A stretch of DNA of 64,000 bases from Lysobacter solisilvae (GTDB taxonomy: Bacteria > Pseudomonadota > Gammaproteobacteria > Xanthomonadales > Xanthomonadaceae): positions 2,108,001 to 2,172,000 of the forward strand of contig NZ_CP071518.1 of assembly GCF_016613535.2 (NCBI RefSeq), given 5' to 3'. Positions 1 to 8,304 of the stretch are shown here, piece by piece. Every line of letters begins with the position of its first letter. Within the stretch, counting starts at the first letter, position 1. The notes beneath the pieces are model-generated. The model was not told the DNA's origin and did no database searches. It saw only the letters and a program-made list of their open reading frames with translations. The position numbers were made by a program, and so were the translations under genes.

Positions 1-1
1 C

Positions 2-1297
2 ATCCGCTACCCGATCGCCTGGAACTCGCTGGGCCAATACCTCGAGCACCTGGAGCAGCGCGGCGTCACGCCGAACGTCGCCTCGTTCGTCGGGGCCACG
101 ACGGTGCGCATCCACGAACTGGGAGAGGACGACGTGCAGCCCACGCCGACCCAGTTGGCCGCGATGCAGCAACGGGTCCGCGAGGCGATGGGCGAGGGCG
201 CGCTGGGCGTGGGCGCGTCGCTGATCTATGCGCCCGCGTCCTATGCACGCGCCGGGGAACTGATCGCCCTGGCGCGCGCGGCGGCCGAATCCGGCGGGGG
301 CTACGTCGCCCACATGCGCAGCGAGGCCAACGGGCTGGAGCAGGCACTGGAAGAGACCGTCGCCATCGCGCGCGCGACCGGCCGCCATGCCGAGGTCTAT
401 CACCTGAAGGCCGCGGGCGAGGCGAACTGGCCGAAGATGGCGCGCGCGATCGCCACCATCGAATCGGCGCGTGCCCAGGGCGTGGACATCGCGGCGAACA
501 TGTACGCCTATCCGGCCGGCGCGACCGGGCTGGATGCCAGCATCCCGCCGTGGGTGCAGGCTGGGGGACGCGAGGCGCTCAATGGCCGGCTGCGTGATCC
601 GGCGGTGCGCCAGCGCGTGATCGCCGAGATGAAGGACCCCGACGCCGGCTGGGAAAACCTGCGCCTGCAGGCCGGTTCGGCCGACCGCGTGCTGTTCATC
701 GGTTTCCGGTCCCAGGCGCTCAAGCCCCTGACCGGAAAAACGCTGGCGCAGGTGGCGCAGATGCGCGGCACGCCGGTGGAGGACACGGTCCTGGACCTCA
801 TGCTCGAGGACGACTCGAGGGTGGACACCGCGTATTTCCTGATGAGCGAGGAGAACGTCGAACTGGGGCTGCGCCAGCCGTGGGTGAGCCTGGGGTCGGA
901 CGCGGAGTCTTCCGCGCCGGAAGGGGTCTTCCTCAAGGCCAGCACGCATCCGCGCGCCTACGGCAACTTCGCCCGCTTCCTCGGCCACTACGTGCGCGAC
1001 CGGCGCCTGGTGCCGCTGGAGGAGGCGATCCGCCGGATCACCCGGCTGCCCGCACAGCACTGGCAGCTGCGCGACCGCGGTTGCCTGGCCCCGGGGTGTT
1101 ATGCCGACCTGGTCGTATTCGATCCGGCCACGATCCGCGACAACGCCACCTTCGAAAAGCCACTGACCCTGGCCAGTGGCGTGCGCGATGTCTTCGTCAA
1201 CGGTGTGCAGGTACTGCGCGATGGTGAACACACCGGCGCCAAGCCGGGGCGCGTCGTCCGCGGTCCAGGATGGAGCGGGTGGGCCAAGGCACGCTGA
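2..1297 (+). CDS. N-acyl-D-amino-acid deacylase (D-aminoacylase), 5' truncated by window start
   Basis: Open from the first complete codon of the window (position 2) to a TGA at 1295, so about 431 C-terminal residues are present and the N-terminus with the first metal-binding histidines lies outside. The product is an amidohydrolase-superfamily enzyme that hydrolyses N-acyl-D-amino acids to free D-amino acids. Visible family hallmarks are AEVYHLKAAGEANW (the metal-site histidine region), the GSDAESSAPEG stretch carrying the catalytic Asp region, a THPRAYGNF segment, and the C-terminal beta-sandwich residues GCYADLVVFDPATI. A DadA-like dehydrogenase lies 4.5 kb downstream on the same strand and could use the released D-amino acid, but the two are not in one operon. 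Confidence 0.85.
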   Translation: MRYPIAWNSLGQYLEHLEQRGVTPNVASFVGATTVRIHELGEDDVQPTPTQLAAMQQRVREAMGEGALGVGASLIYAPASYARAGELIALARAAAESGGGYVAHMRSEANGLEQALEETVAIARATGRHAEVYHLKAAGEANWPKMARAIATIESARAQGVDIAANMYAYPAGATGLDASIPPWVQAGGREALNGRLRDPAVRQRVIAEMKDPDAGWENLRLQAGSADRVLFIGFRSQALKPLTGKTLAQVAQMRGTPVEDTVLDLMLEDDSRVDTAYFLMSEENVELGLRQPWVSLGSDAESSAPEGVFLKASTHPRAYGNFARFLGHYVRDRRLVPLEEAIRRITRLPAQHWQLRDRGCLAPGCYADLVVFDPATIRDNATFEKPLTLASGVRDVFVNGVQVLRDGEHTGAKPGRVVRGPGWSGWAKAR

Positions 1298-1367
1298 CCG
1301 CTTGCACGCGGCGACGGGCTGCAGCCGTCAACGCAAGCATTGCCTTGACGTACGCGCCGGGCGCGCG

Positions 1368-1398
1368 AAAAAAAACGGCCCGCATCCGCGGGCCGTTT
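1368..1398 (-). terminator. Rho-independent terminator of the M35 peptidase gene
   Basis: A 10-bp perfect stem (1374-1383 with 1388-1397, loop ATCC) is followed on the minus strand by a run of eight T residues (complement of A 1368-1375). It lies 18 bp past the minus-strand stop codon at 1416. The plus-strand reading has only a broken T-run, so termination of the converging D-aminoacylase gene would be weaker. Confidence 0.88.
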
Positions 1399-1415
1399 CG
1401 TTCAACCGGAACCGG

Positions 1416-2522
1416 TCAGTTCTGCGACGGGGTGTTTTCCGCGAAGTACTCGTGGTTGTCGGCGTTGTCGAGCGCGGAAGTCGGGTTGCTGATCGCCAGG
1501 TTCTTGGCGCCGGACTGGCCGTAGACGTGGTCGTCGGTGCCGGCGACGGCATTGAAGTGGCTCATCTCGTGGATCAGCGTGCCGGCCTTGGAGTCGGTGC
1601 CGGTGTTGGGCGCGGTCCAGAAGGCGCGGCAGACGAAGATCTCGTACGGACGGGTCGGGTAGACGTAGGCGTAGTAGCTCTGGTTGCAGCCGCAGTTGAT
1701 CTTGATCTGGCCGCCGCTCTGGTCCATCGCCGCGTCGATGGCGACGAAATGCTGGTTGGCGGTGGAATAGCGCGAGCTGGTGTAGGCGCCGAACCAGGTC
1801 GTGTAGCGCGCGCCGACGGTGCCGCCGGCCAGGTAGCCCTTGGCGTTCTCCGAGTAATTGCGCGCGGCGTTCACGGCCGAACCTGCGCCGTTGATCTGCG
1901 TCGTCGTGCAGCCCACGTAGGACACGCCGTTCACCACGGTGCCGCCGGTGCCGGGCTTGGCCTTCTGGGTGAGGGGACGCGCGGCGTTGTTGTCGAGCAC
2001 GTCCGCGCCGTCGACCCACAACTGCAGCGGGGCGGACTGGATCGTCATCGGCAGGCCGTTGGCGCGCTTGAGCATCATGCCCGACGACAGCGAGGCGTGC
2101 TGCAGGGGCGAAGCCAGGGTGATGGTGTACTGGCCGCTGCGCGACATGTCGTAGGCGCTGGACAGGTCGACGACGGTGCGCTTGGTCTCGCCCGCGCGCA
2201 GGATGGTGAAGTCCTCGGCGGTCGGCAGGCCGCGCTTGACCATCGGGCCTTCGTACTGGACCGGCTGGCCGTTGCGGCTGACCTGGAACAGCTTGGACTC
2301 GATGAAATCCGAGGGCAGCGCGTACTTGGGCACGCGCACCGCGTGGCGGCTGGTGTTGGTGATGGTGACTTCGACGGCGCCCAGGAACCCGGCCTTGCCG
2401 GCCGGGGCCGCGCTCATGCTCACGCGCAGCGGATTGAACTGCGCCATGGGCGGCGCGGCGACGACGGCGGCGATGCCGCCGGTCAGGAGGGCGGAGCAGG
2501 CAACGGCACTGAGCAGTTTCAT
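1416..2522 (-). CDS. Secreted M35 family (deuterolysin/aspzincin) metalloendopeptidase
   Basis: 368-residue secreted zinc protease. The start at 2522 (MKLLSAVACSALLTGG) has a GAGGA ribosome-binding site 9 nt upstream and gives a clean signal peptide; the longer open frame upstream lacks one. The zinc motif HEMSH is at residues 318-322, and GTDDHVYG just after it supplies the third ligand Asp, which identifies the aspzincin clan. The preceding 200 residues form a beta-rich N-terminal region typical of bacterial peptidyl-Lys metallopeptidases. It lies 88 bp downstream of the M4 peptidase gene on the same strand, so the two may be co-transcribed. Likely role: extracellular protein degradation by a predatory or saprophytic bacterium. 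Confidence 0.88.
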   Translation of the reverse strand: MKLLSAVACSALLTGGIAAVVAAPPMAQFNPLRVSMSAAPAGKAGFLGAVEVTITNTSRHAVRVPKYALPSDFIESKLFQVSRNGQPVQYEGPMVKRGLPTAEDFTILRAGETKRTVVDLSSAYDMSRSGQYTITLASPLQHASLSSGMMLKRANGLPMTIQSAPLQLWVDGADVLDNNAARPLTQKAKPGTGGTVVNGVSYVGCTTTQINGAGSAVNAARNYSENAKGYLAGGTVGARYTTWFGAYTSSRYSTANQHFVAIDAAMDQSGGQIKINCGCNQSYYAYVYPTRPYEIFVCRAFWTAPNTGTDSKAGTLIHEMSHFNAVAGTDDHVYGQSGAKNLAISNPTSALDNADNHEYFAENTPSQN

Positions 2523-2571
2523 CAGTCGGGATTCCTCGTAGGGATGGACGATGTCCAGATGAACGATTGAC

Positions 2572-2597
2572 GCAGGCGGCCCGGTGGGGCCGCCTGC
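2572..2597 (-). terminator. GC-rich stem-loop between the two metallopeptidase genes
   Basis: An 11-bp perfect inverted repeat (2572-2582 with 2587-2597, loop GGTG) lies just after the M4 peptidase stop codon. No T-run follows on the minus strand, so it may be an mRNA 3'-end stabiliser or partial terminator rather than a full intrinsic terminator. Confidence 0.4.
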
Positions 2598-2610
2598 ATC
2601 GCCTTGCACG

Positions 2611-4203
2611 TCAGTTGACGCTCACAGCGCTCCGGGCCGCGGCGACGGCGTTGTATTCCGCCGAACCAGTGCCGTAGAGATCCGTCGCGGCCTTCAGCGT
2701 GGCCGCGCGGGCCTGCGGGTAGGTCGTGGTGGAGGTGAAGTACAGGTCCAGCGCGCGGTACCAGATCGCGCCGGCCTTGGCGCGACCGATGCCGCTGATG
2801 GCCGTGTTGCCGTTGCAGACCAGCGAAGCCGGGGTCAGGTTGTAGCTGCTGCCCGCGCCGAAGCCGGCCGGGACCACGGCGCCTTCAGCCAGCAGGTAGA
2901 AGAACCGGTTGGCCACGCCCGAGGTGTAGTGCGGATCGTCCGACGGCTTGGTGCCGAAGCCCCGGCGCGGATAGCACACGTACGAGGCGCCATCGATGTT
3001 CTGCTTGAACATCACGCGCAGCGCCTTGGTGCCGGTCGGGTTGGACTTGTAGATCTTCTCGCCGATCAGGTAATCGCCCGGATCGTTGGCGTTGTTGGCG
3101 TAGAACTCGACCAGGGTGCCGAAGATGTCCGAGTTGGCTTCGTTCAGGCCACCGGAGTCCTTCGAATAGACCAGGCCCGAGGTGGCCTGGGCGACGCCGT
3201 GGCTCATCTCGTGGCCGGCCACGTCGAGCACGGTCAGCGGCTGGTAGGTCGTGCCGTCACCGTCGCCGTAGTACATGTTGTTGCCGTACCACACCGCGTT
3301 GACCCAGTTGGTGCCGGTGTGGACGTAGCTCTTCACGCCCTTGCCGTCGTTGAAGATGCCGCTGCGGCCGTGGGTGTTCTTGTAGTAGTCGAAGGTCATC
3401 GCCACACCGTAATGGGCTTCGGCGGCGGCCGAGGCGCGGTCGGTGTTGGCGTTGTTGCCCCACACGTTGTCGGCGTCGGTGAACAGCGTCGCGCCGGAGG
3501 CGGCCGAGGTGTAGGCCACGTTGCGCGCGTCGTAGGTCGAGCCGTTGCCGCGGCTGGGGTCGATCATCTGGAAGCCGGAGCCGGTCGAGTCGGTGGTGAT
3601 GCCGACATCGCCCAGGCCGATGGTCTTGCCGGTGCCGACGCTGGCGGCGCTGTGCACCATGTCCCAGCCGTCCAGCAGCTTGCCGTTGCGCGCGTCGACG
3701 AAGTAATGCATCTCGGTCGGCGTCTGGTCGCGCTTGGTGCCCTTCATGACCACTTCATAGGCCAGCGTCGGCGCCATGTCGCGGGCGTACACGACCAGCT
3801 TGGCCGCCGGGACGCCGCGGAAACCGGTGCCGAATGCGGCGCCGGCTTCGATGATCGCCTGCTGCGAGGACAGCTGCGGCACGATGGCCGGGCGCAGCTT
3901 GGAGGTCAGGTTCAGGCTGGCCGACTTGAGCTGGCCGTGGCGCGAATGCACGACCGCGTCGCCGCCGATGACGGGCAGGCCGCGGTAGCTGCGGGTGAAG
4001 CGCACGTGCTCGGTGCCGTCGCGATCGACGACCACGTTCTTGACGGTCAGCACGTCTTCGGCGGCCTGCTGGAGCAGGGCGCGATGCGCCGGCAGCAGGC
4101 CCTTGGCGCGAAGGGCGGCGGAGGAATCGGCGGGATTGGCGGCCAGGACGGACGCGGTGGAGAGCGCGGCCAGAACGGCCACGCTGATCAGGCGGACTTG
4201 CAT
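2611..4203 (-). CDS. Secreted M4 family (thermolysin-like) metallopeptidase
   Basis: 530-residue preproenzyme. The start at 4203 (MQVRLISVAVLAALSTASVLAANP) gives a signal peptide; the open frame upstream does not look coding. After the signal comes a fungalysin/thermolysin propeptide and PepSY-like region (about residues 30-190), then the M4 catalytic domain. Zinc ligands are H331 and H335 in HEMSH and E355 in GLNEANSD, with the 24-residue spacing usual for M4. The protein ends soon after the alpha-helical domain, so there is no pre-peptidase C-terminal extension. Enzymes of this family are elastase or vibriolysin-like exoproteases. An M35 peptidase gene follows, and the pair probably serves extracellular proteolysis. 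Confidence 0.92.
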   Translation of the reverse strand: MQVRLISVAVLAALSTASVLAANPADSSAALRAKGLLPAHRALLQQAAEDVLTVKNVVVDRDGTEHVRFTRSYRGLPVIGGDAVVHSRHGQLKSASLNLTSKLRPAIVPQLSSQQAIIEAGAAFGTGFRGVPAAKLVVYARDMAPTLAYEVVMKGTKRDQTPTEMHYFVDARNGKLLDGWDMVHSAASVGTGKTIGLGDVGITTDSTGSGFQMIDPSRGNGSTYDARNVAYTSAASGATLFTDADNVWGNNANTDRASAAAEAHYGVAMTFDYYKNTHGRSGIFNDGKGVKSYVHTGTNWVNAVWYGNNMYYGDGDGTTYQPLTVLDVAGHEMSHGVAQATSGLVYSKDSGGLNEANSDIFGTLVEFYANNANDPGDYLIGEKIYKSNPTGTKALRVMFKQNIDGASYVCYPRRGFGTKPSDDPHYTSGVANRFFYLLAEGAVVPAGFGAGSSYNLTPASLVCNGNTAISGIGRAKAGAIWYRALDLYFTSTTTYPQARAATLKAATDLYGTGSAEYNAVAAARSAVSVN

Positions 4204-4498
4204 CGAGATAAAACCCCTGTCGTATTGGATGGACCGGCGAACCGGGATAGCGCACACGCATGCCGGGCGTCCGAACCGCGACGCACAGGATGTTGGGTGG
4301 CCAATCCGGCTGCGGCCCAGGCAGCACGGCGGGCAAGGGCGCAATCTTTGGCGACTTTGCCGACTCTGTCATGCTGCGGTGCGGTAGAACCCGCCCAAGC
4401 CGCCGGAACGGCGCTGGCGGCCGGGATTCCGGCCCACCGCCGGCGCGTTTCGATGGCAGGATCCGCATCCGCACCGCCGCCGCCCACAGGAAACCCGC

Positions 4499-5803
4499 GT
4501 GAGTCCATCGACCCTTTCGCCAGCCCACGAGGGTGAACCGACCGGACCCGCCATGGTGCCCGCGGCCGCGCCGATCGCCCCCGCGGAGCGCATCCATGCG
4601 ATGGACGTGATCCGCGGCTTCGCCCTGCTGGGCATCCTGCTGATGAACATCGAGGCGATGGTCGGGCCGCTCAACGGCGCACTGACCGGCCTGGATCCTG
4701 CACTCGCCGGGGCCGACCGCCTGGCCGACGCACTGGTCTACATCTTTGTCCAGGGGAAGTTCTACACGCTGTTCTCGCTGCTGTTCGGCATGGGATTCGC
4801 GGTGATGATGTCCCGGGCCCAGGTCGCCGGCCGGCCATTTGCCCGCCTGTACCTCCGACGCAGCCTGGCCCTGCTGGGCATCGGGCTCGCGCACATGCTG
4901 CTGGTCTGGTCGGGCGACATCCTGACCAGCTATGCGTTGATCGCACTGGTGCTGCTGGCCCTGTTCGCCAACGTCCAGACCCGCTGGCTGCCGTGGTTGG
5001 CTGTCGCCCTGTACCTGGTGCCGTCGGTATTCAACCTGGGCCTGGGTGCGATCGGATCGCTGGCGCAGCTGGACGCAGGCGCGGCCGGCGAGTTCAACAA
5101 GGCGATGGCGCGCAACGCCGGCGAATGGGCCGCCGACATCGAGGCGCAACGCCTGGCCTACGGCGCGGGCAGCTATCTGGCCGCGTCCCTGCAGCGGCTG
5201 CGCGATGCCGGATCGATGATGACCTTCCTGCTGTTCTTCGGCTGGCAGGTCCTGGGCATGTTCGTGCTGGGCATGTGGTTTGTGCGCAGCGGCGCGATCG
5301 CCGATCCGCGCAACCACACCGGTCTCTACCGGGGCCTGCGCTGGCTCGCGCTCCCCGCAGGGCTGGTGCTGATGCTGTGGTCGTTCTCGCTGGTGCCCAC
5401 CCAGGACATGGGGCGCCTGGACATCGTCACCGGTTTCGCAGCCACGCTGGGCGCGGTCGCCGCACTGCTCATGTCGCTGGGCTACCTGGCGTGGGTCGTG
5501 CGGGGCCTCCAGTCGCCCACTTTCGCCCGGCCCCTGGCGTTGCTGGCGCCGGCGGGCCGCATGGCGCTGACGAACTACCTGCTGCAGTCCCTGGTGTGCA
5601 CGCTGCTGTTCTACGGCTACGGGCTGGGATTGTTCGAACAGCTCCCGCGCGCGTGGCAGGTGCCCTTCGCGCTGGTGCTGTTCGCCCTGCAGGTGGCGCT
5701 GAGCCACGCATGGCTGGCCCGGTTCCGGTTCGGCCCGATGGAATGGCTGTGGCGCACGCTCACCTACGGCGCGCGGCAGCCGATGCGCCAACCCGCGCGC
5801 TGA
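4499..5803 (+). CDS. DUF418 family inner-membrane protein (YeiB-like)
   Basis: 434 residues with roughly nine to ten hydrophobic segments. The N-terminal ERIHAMDVIRGFALLGILLMNIEAM is typical of the DUF418/YeiB family, as is the C-terminal FRFGPMEWLWRTLTYG motif. A GTG start at 4499 is preferred because AGGA lies 8 nt before it; an ATG at 4553 has no well-placed ribosome-binding site. The family is poorly characterised, with transport or acyl-transfer-like roles proposed. It is divergent from the M4 peptidase gene across 295 bp and stands alone. Confidence 0.85.
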   Translation: MSPSTLSPAHEGEPTGPAMVPAAAPIAPAERIHAMDVIRGFALLGILLMNIEAMVGPLNGALTGLDPALAGADRLADALVYIFVQGKFYTLFSLLFGMGFAVMMSRAQVAGRPFARLYLRRSLALLGIGLAHMLLVWSGDILTSYALIALVLLALFANVQTRWLPWLAVALYLVPSVFNLGLGAIGSLAQLDAGAAGEFNKAMARNAGEWAADIEAQRLAYGAGSYLAASLQRLRDAGSMMTFLLFFGWQVLGMFVLGMWFVRSGAIADPRNHTGLYRGLRWLALPAGLVLMLWSFSLVPTQDMGRLDIVTGFAATLGAVAALLMSLGYLAWVVRGLQSPTFARPLALLAPAGRMALTNYLLQSLVCTLLFYGYGLGLFEQLPRAWQVPFALVLFALQVALSHAWLARFRFGPMEWLWRTLTYGARQPMRQPAR

Positions 5804-5868
5804 CGGAATGATGCGTTCGCGTGGTGGGGAAGGGCACGCGGCGCGCATCGCCCCGTAGAATTCACCGC

Positions 5869-7125
5869 ATGGAATCCCGCGAAGACGTAGTGATCCTCGG
5901 CGCCGGCGTGATCGGCCTGGCTGCCGCACTGGCCCTCCAGCAGGCGGGCCGCCGCGTGCGCGTGATCGACGCCGGCCGCATTGGCGGCGGCGCCTCGCAC
6001 GGCAACTGCGGCACGATCACGCCCAGCCATGCACCGCCGCTGGCCGGGCCGGGCATGGTGTCGGTCGCCCTGCGCTGGATGCTGACGCCCGATGCGCCGC
6101 TGTACGTCAAGCCGCGGCTGGACCCGGGGCTGTGGCGCTGGCTGCTGGGCATGGCCGCGCGCTGCAATCCGCGCGACTGGCAGGCCAGCGCACAGGCGAA
6201 GTCCGCGCTGCTCAACGACTCGCGCGCGCGGCTGGCGCATTGGGTACAGTCGATGGGGCTGGACTGCGAGTTCGCCGAGGCCGGCGTGGATTACGTGTTT
6301 CGCGATGCGCGGGCATTCGCCGAGGAGCAGCAGGAAATGGACGCGCTGCGCGGCCTGGGCGTGCGCGTGGAGGCGATCGACGGACCGCGCTACGAAACGA
6401 TGGAGCCGGCCCTCAAGCCCGGCCTCGCCGGCGTGATGCGTTTCGACGGCGACGCGGTCCTGCGGCCGGACCGGTACGTGGCCGAACTGGCGCGCCAAGT
6501 GCGCGCGCGCGGCGGTGTCATCGACGAGCACGACGCGATGGTCGCCGTCGCCTTCGACCGCGACGAGGTGCGCGTGCGCACCGACCGCGGCCTGGTGCGG
6601 GCGCACGAAGCGGTGTTCGCGCTGGGCGCCTGGTCGCCGCGCATGGCCGCCGCTCTGGGTTTCCCGGCGCTGCGCCGCGCGGTGCAGCCAGGCAAGGGTT
6701 ACTCGATCACCTATACGCGGCCGGAACAGGTGCCGCGAAGGCCGCTGGTGCTGCGCGAGCGGTCCGTGTGCGTCACCGCGTGGGACAGTGGCTTCCGCCT
6801 CGGCAGCACGATGGAGTTTTCCGGCTTCGACGAAACGCTCAACGCGCGCCGCCTCGCCGCCCTGGAGCGCGGCGCGTCCGAATACCTGCATGCGCCGGTG
6901 GGCCCGCAGGTCTGCGAGCGCTGGTTCGGCTGGCGGCCGATGTGCATCGACGACGTGCCGCTGATCGGACCGGTGCCGGGCCAGCAACGGGCGTGGATCG
7001 CGACCGGCCACGGCATGATGGGCGTCAGCATGAGTGCCGGTACCGGCCAGTTGCTGGCGGACCTGATCACGGGGCGCGCACCCGCGCTGGATCCCACGCC
7101 ATATCGCCCCGATCGTTTCCGGTGA
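5869..7125 (+). CDS. FAD-dependent D-amino acid dehydrogenase-like oxidoreductase (DadA family)
   Basis: 418 residues. The N-terminal Rossmann motif DVVILGAGVIGLAAAL binds the FAD ADP moiety, followed by GASHGNCGTITPSHAPPLAGPG as seen in DadA and D-hydroxyproline dehydrogenases. The C-terminal block RPMCIDDVPLIGPV and GHGMMGVSMSAGTG is the conserved DAO-family FAD-closing motif. The ATG at 5869 directly precedes the FAD motif; an in-frame GTG at 5821 would add only a basic leader without homology. The enzyme would oxidise D-amino acids to 2-oxoacids and pass electrons to the respiratory chain. The exact substrate (D-alanine or D-hydroxyproline) cannot be told from sequence. Confidence 0.85.
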   Translation: MESREDVVILGAGVIGLAAALALQQAGRRVRVIDAGRIGGGASHGNCGTITPSHAPPLAGPGMVSVALRWMLTPDAPLYVKPRLDPGLWRWLLGMAARCNPRDWQASAQAKSALLNDSRARLAHWVQSMGLDCEFAEAGVDYVFRDARAFAEEQQEMDALRGLGVRVEAIDGPRYETMEPALKPGLAGVMRFDGDAVLRPDRYVAELARQVRARGGVIDEHDAMVAVAFDRDEVRVRTDRGLVRAHEAVFALGAWSPRMAAALGFPALRRAVQPGKGYSITYTRPEQVPRRPLVLRERSVCVTAWDSGFRLGSTMEFSGFDETLNARRLAALERGASEYLHAPVGPQVCERWFGWRPMCIDDVPLIGPVPGQQRAWIATGHGMMGVSMSAGTGQLLADLITGRAPALDPTPYRPDRFR

Positions 7126-7337
7126 CCGTACCGGAGCGCCCGACGGGGCAGTGGTCGCGGGTGTGGCCATCGGGTTGCAGGTGATGCACGACGACAATCG
7201 CACTCCTGCCACCCGGTAAAATGCGAAGCTGCTGCCGGGCCCACCAGCGGTAGGTGGAATCGCACACGGCCGGTTGCAGGTGCACTGCCGCACGCCCGGA
7301 TGCTCCCGTGCCAACTGCAACCCGAGAAGCCCATCCC

Positions 7338-8129
7338 ATGTCCGACGCCGGCCAAACCTACATCCTCCACCGCGGCAGCGCGCCGCTGCTGATCAGCCTG
7401 CCGCATGACGGCAGCGAAATCCCGGCCGCCCTGGCCGCGCGGATGACGGAGCCGGCGCGGCGCGCACCGGACACCGACTGGAATGTCTCGCGGCTTTACG
7501 CGTTCGCCCGCGAGCTGGGCGCCTCGCTCATCGTGCCGCGCTATTCGCGCTACGTCGTCGATCTCAACCGCCCGCCCGACGACACGTCGCTCTATCCGGG
7601 CCAGAACACCACCGGCCTGTGCCCGGCGGTCCGTTTCACCGGTGAGCCCGTGTACCTGCCCGGCGAGGCGCCTGCACCCGAGGAAGTCGTCCAGCGCGTC
7701 GAGAAATACTGGCGTCCCTATCACGACGCGCTGGCGGCTGAACTGGCGCGCATCCGCGCCGCGCACGGCCGCGTGCTGCTGTGGGAAGGGCATTCGATCA
7801 AGGGCAGCGACCTGGAATTCCTGTTTCCCGGACGCCTCCCCGATCTCAACCTGGGTACCGCCGCCGGCGCGAGCTGTTCGCCGGACGTCCAGGCGCGCAT
7901 CGAGGCTGCGCTGGTTGCGCAGTCGCAGTTCGATTACGTGGTCAACGGCCGTTTCAAGGGCGGATACATCACGCGCCACTACGGCGATCCGGCGCAGGGC
8001 GTCGATGCAGTGCAGCTGGAGAGCAGCCAGCGCATTTACATGGACGAGGCATCGTTCGAATACCTGCCCGAGCGGGCGACGCTGGCCCAGGACGTGATCC
8101 GGTCGTTGCTGGTGGCGGCGCTCGCGTAG
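7338..8129 (+). CDS. hutG: N-formylglutamate deformylase (N-formylglutamate amidohydrolase)
   Basis: 263 residues matching Pseudomonas-type HutG along the full length: LISLPHDGSEIP, DTDWNVSRLYAFARELGASL, SRYVVDLNRPPDD, LWEGHSIKG, LPDLNLGTAAGASCSP and GRFKGGYITRHYG. It cleaves N-formyl-L-glutamate to glutamate and formate, the last step of the five-step histidine pathway. No other hut gene is in the window, so either the pathway is scattered or the enzyme serves general formyl-amino-acid turnover. The ATG at 7338 has GAGAAG 8 nt upstream. A 211-bp gap separates it from the dehydrogenase gene, so its own promoter is likely. Confidence 0.88.
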   Translation: MSDAGQTYILHRGSAPLLISLPHDGSEIPAALAARMTEPARRAPDTDWNVSRLYAFARELGASLIVPRYSRYVVDLNRPPDDTSLYPGQNTTGLCPAVRFTGEPVYLPGEAPAPEEVVQRVEKYWRPYHDALAAELARIRAAHGRVLLWEGHSIKGSDLEFLFPGRLPDLNLGTAAGASCSPDVQARIEAALVAQSQFDYVVNGRFKGGYITRHYGDPAQGVDAVQLESSQRIYMDEASFEYLPERATLAQDVIRSLLVAALA

Positions 8130-8137
8130 CTGCGCCG

Positions 8138-8288
8138 TCCGTGTCAGCCGCGACGATGCTGGCGCGCCGTCGCCACGGCCGCGCCGGGTAGTCGTGTCAG
8201 TTGCGGTATTGCATGCGCCGTCGCCACGGCCGCGCCGGGTAGTCGTGTCAGTCGCGATAATGCATGCGCCGTCGCCACGGCTGCGTTG
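8138..8288. repeat. 51-bp tandem repeat, about 2.9 copies
   Basis: Units begin at 8164, 8215 and 8266 with a constant 51-bp period; a partial copy of the unit end is seen from about 8138. The core reads GCGCCGTCGCCACGG followed by CCGCGCCGGGTAGTCGTG. It fills the space between the convergent hutG and parE genes. The period is a multiple of three and it stays open in one minus-strand frame, but that frame is a shadow of parE and no gene start precedes it. Confidence 0.85.
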
Positions 8289-8304
8289 GCGTGCGACCGG
8301 CGGA

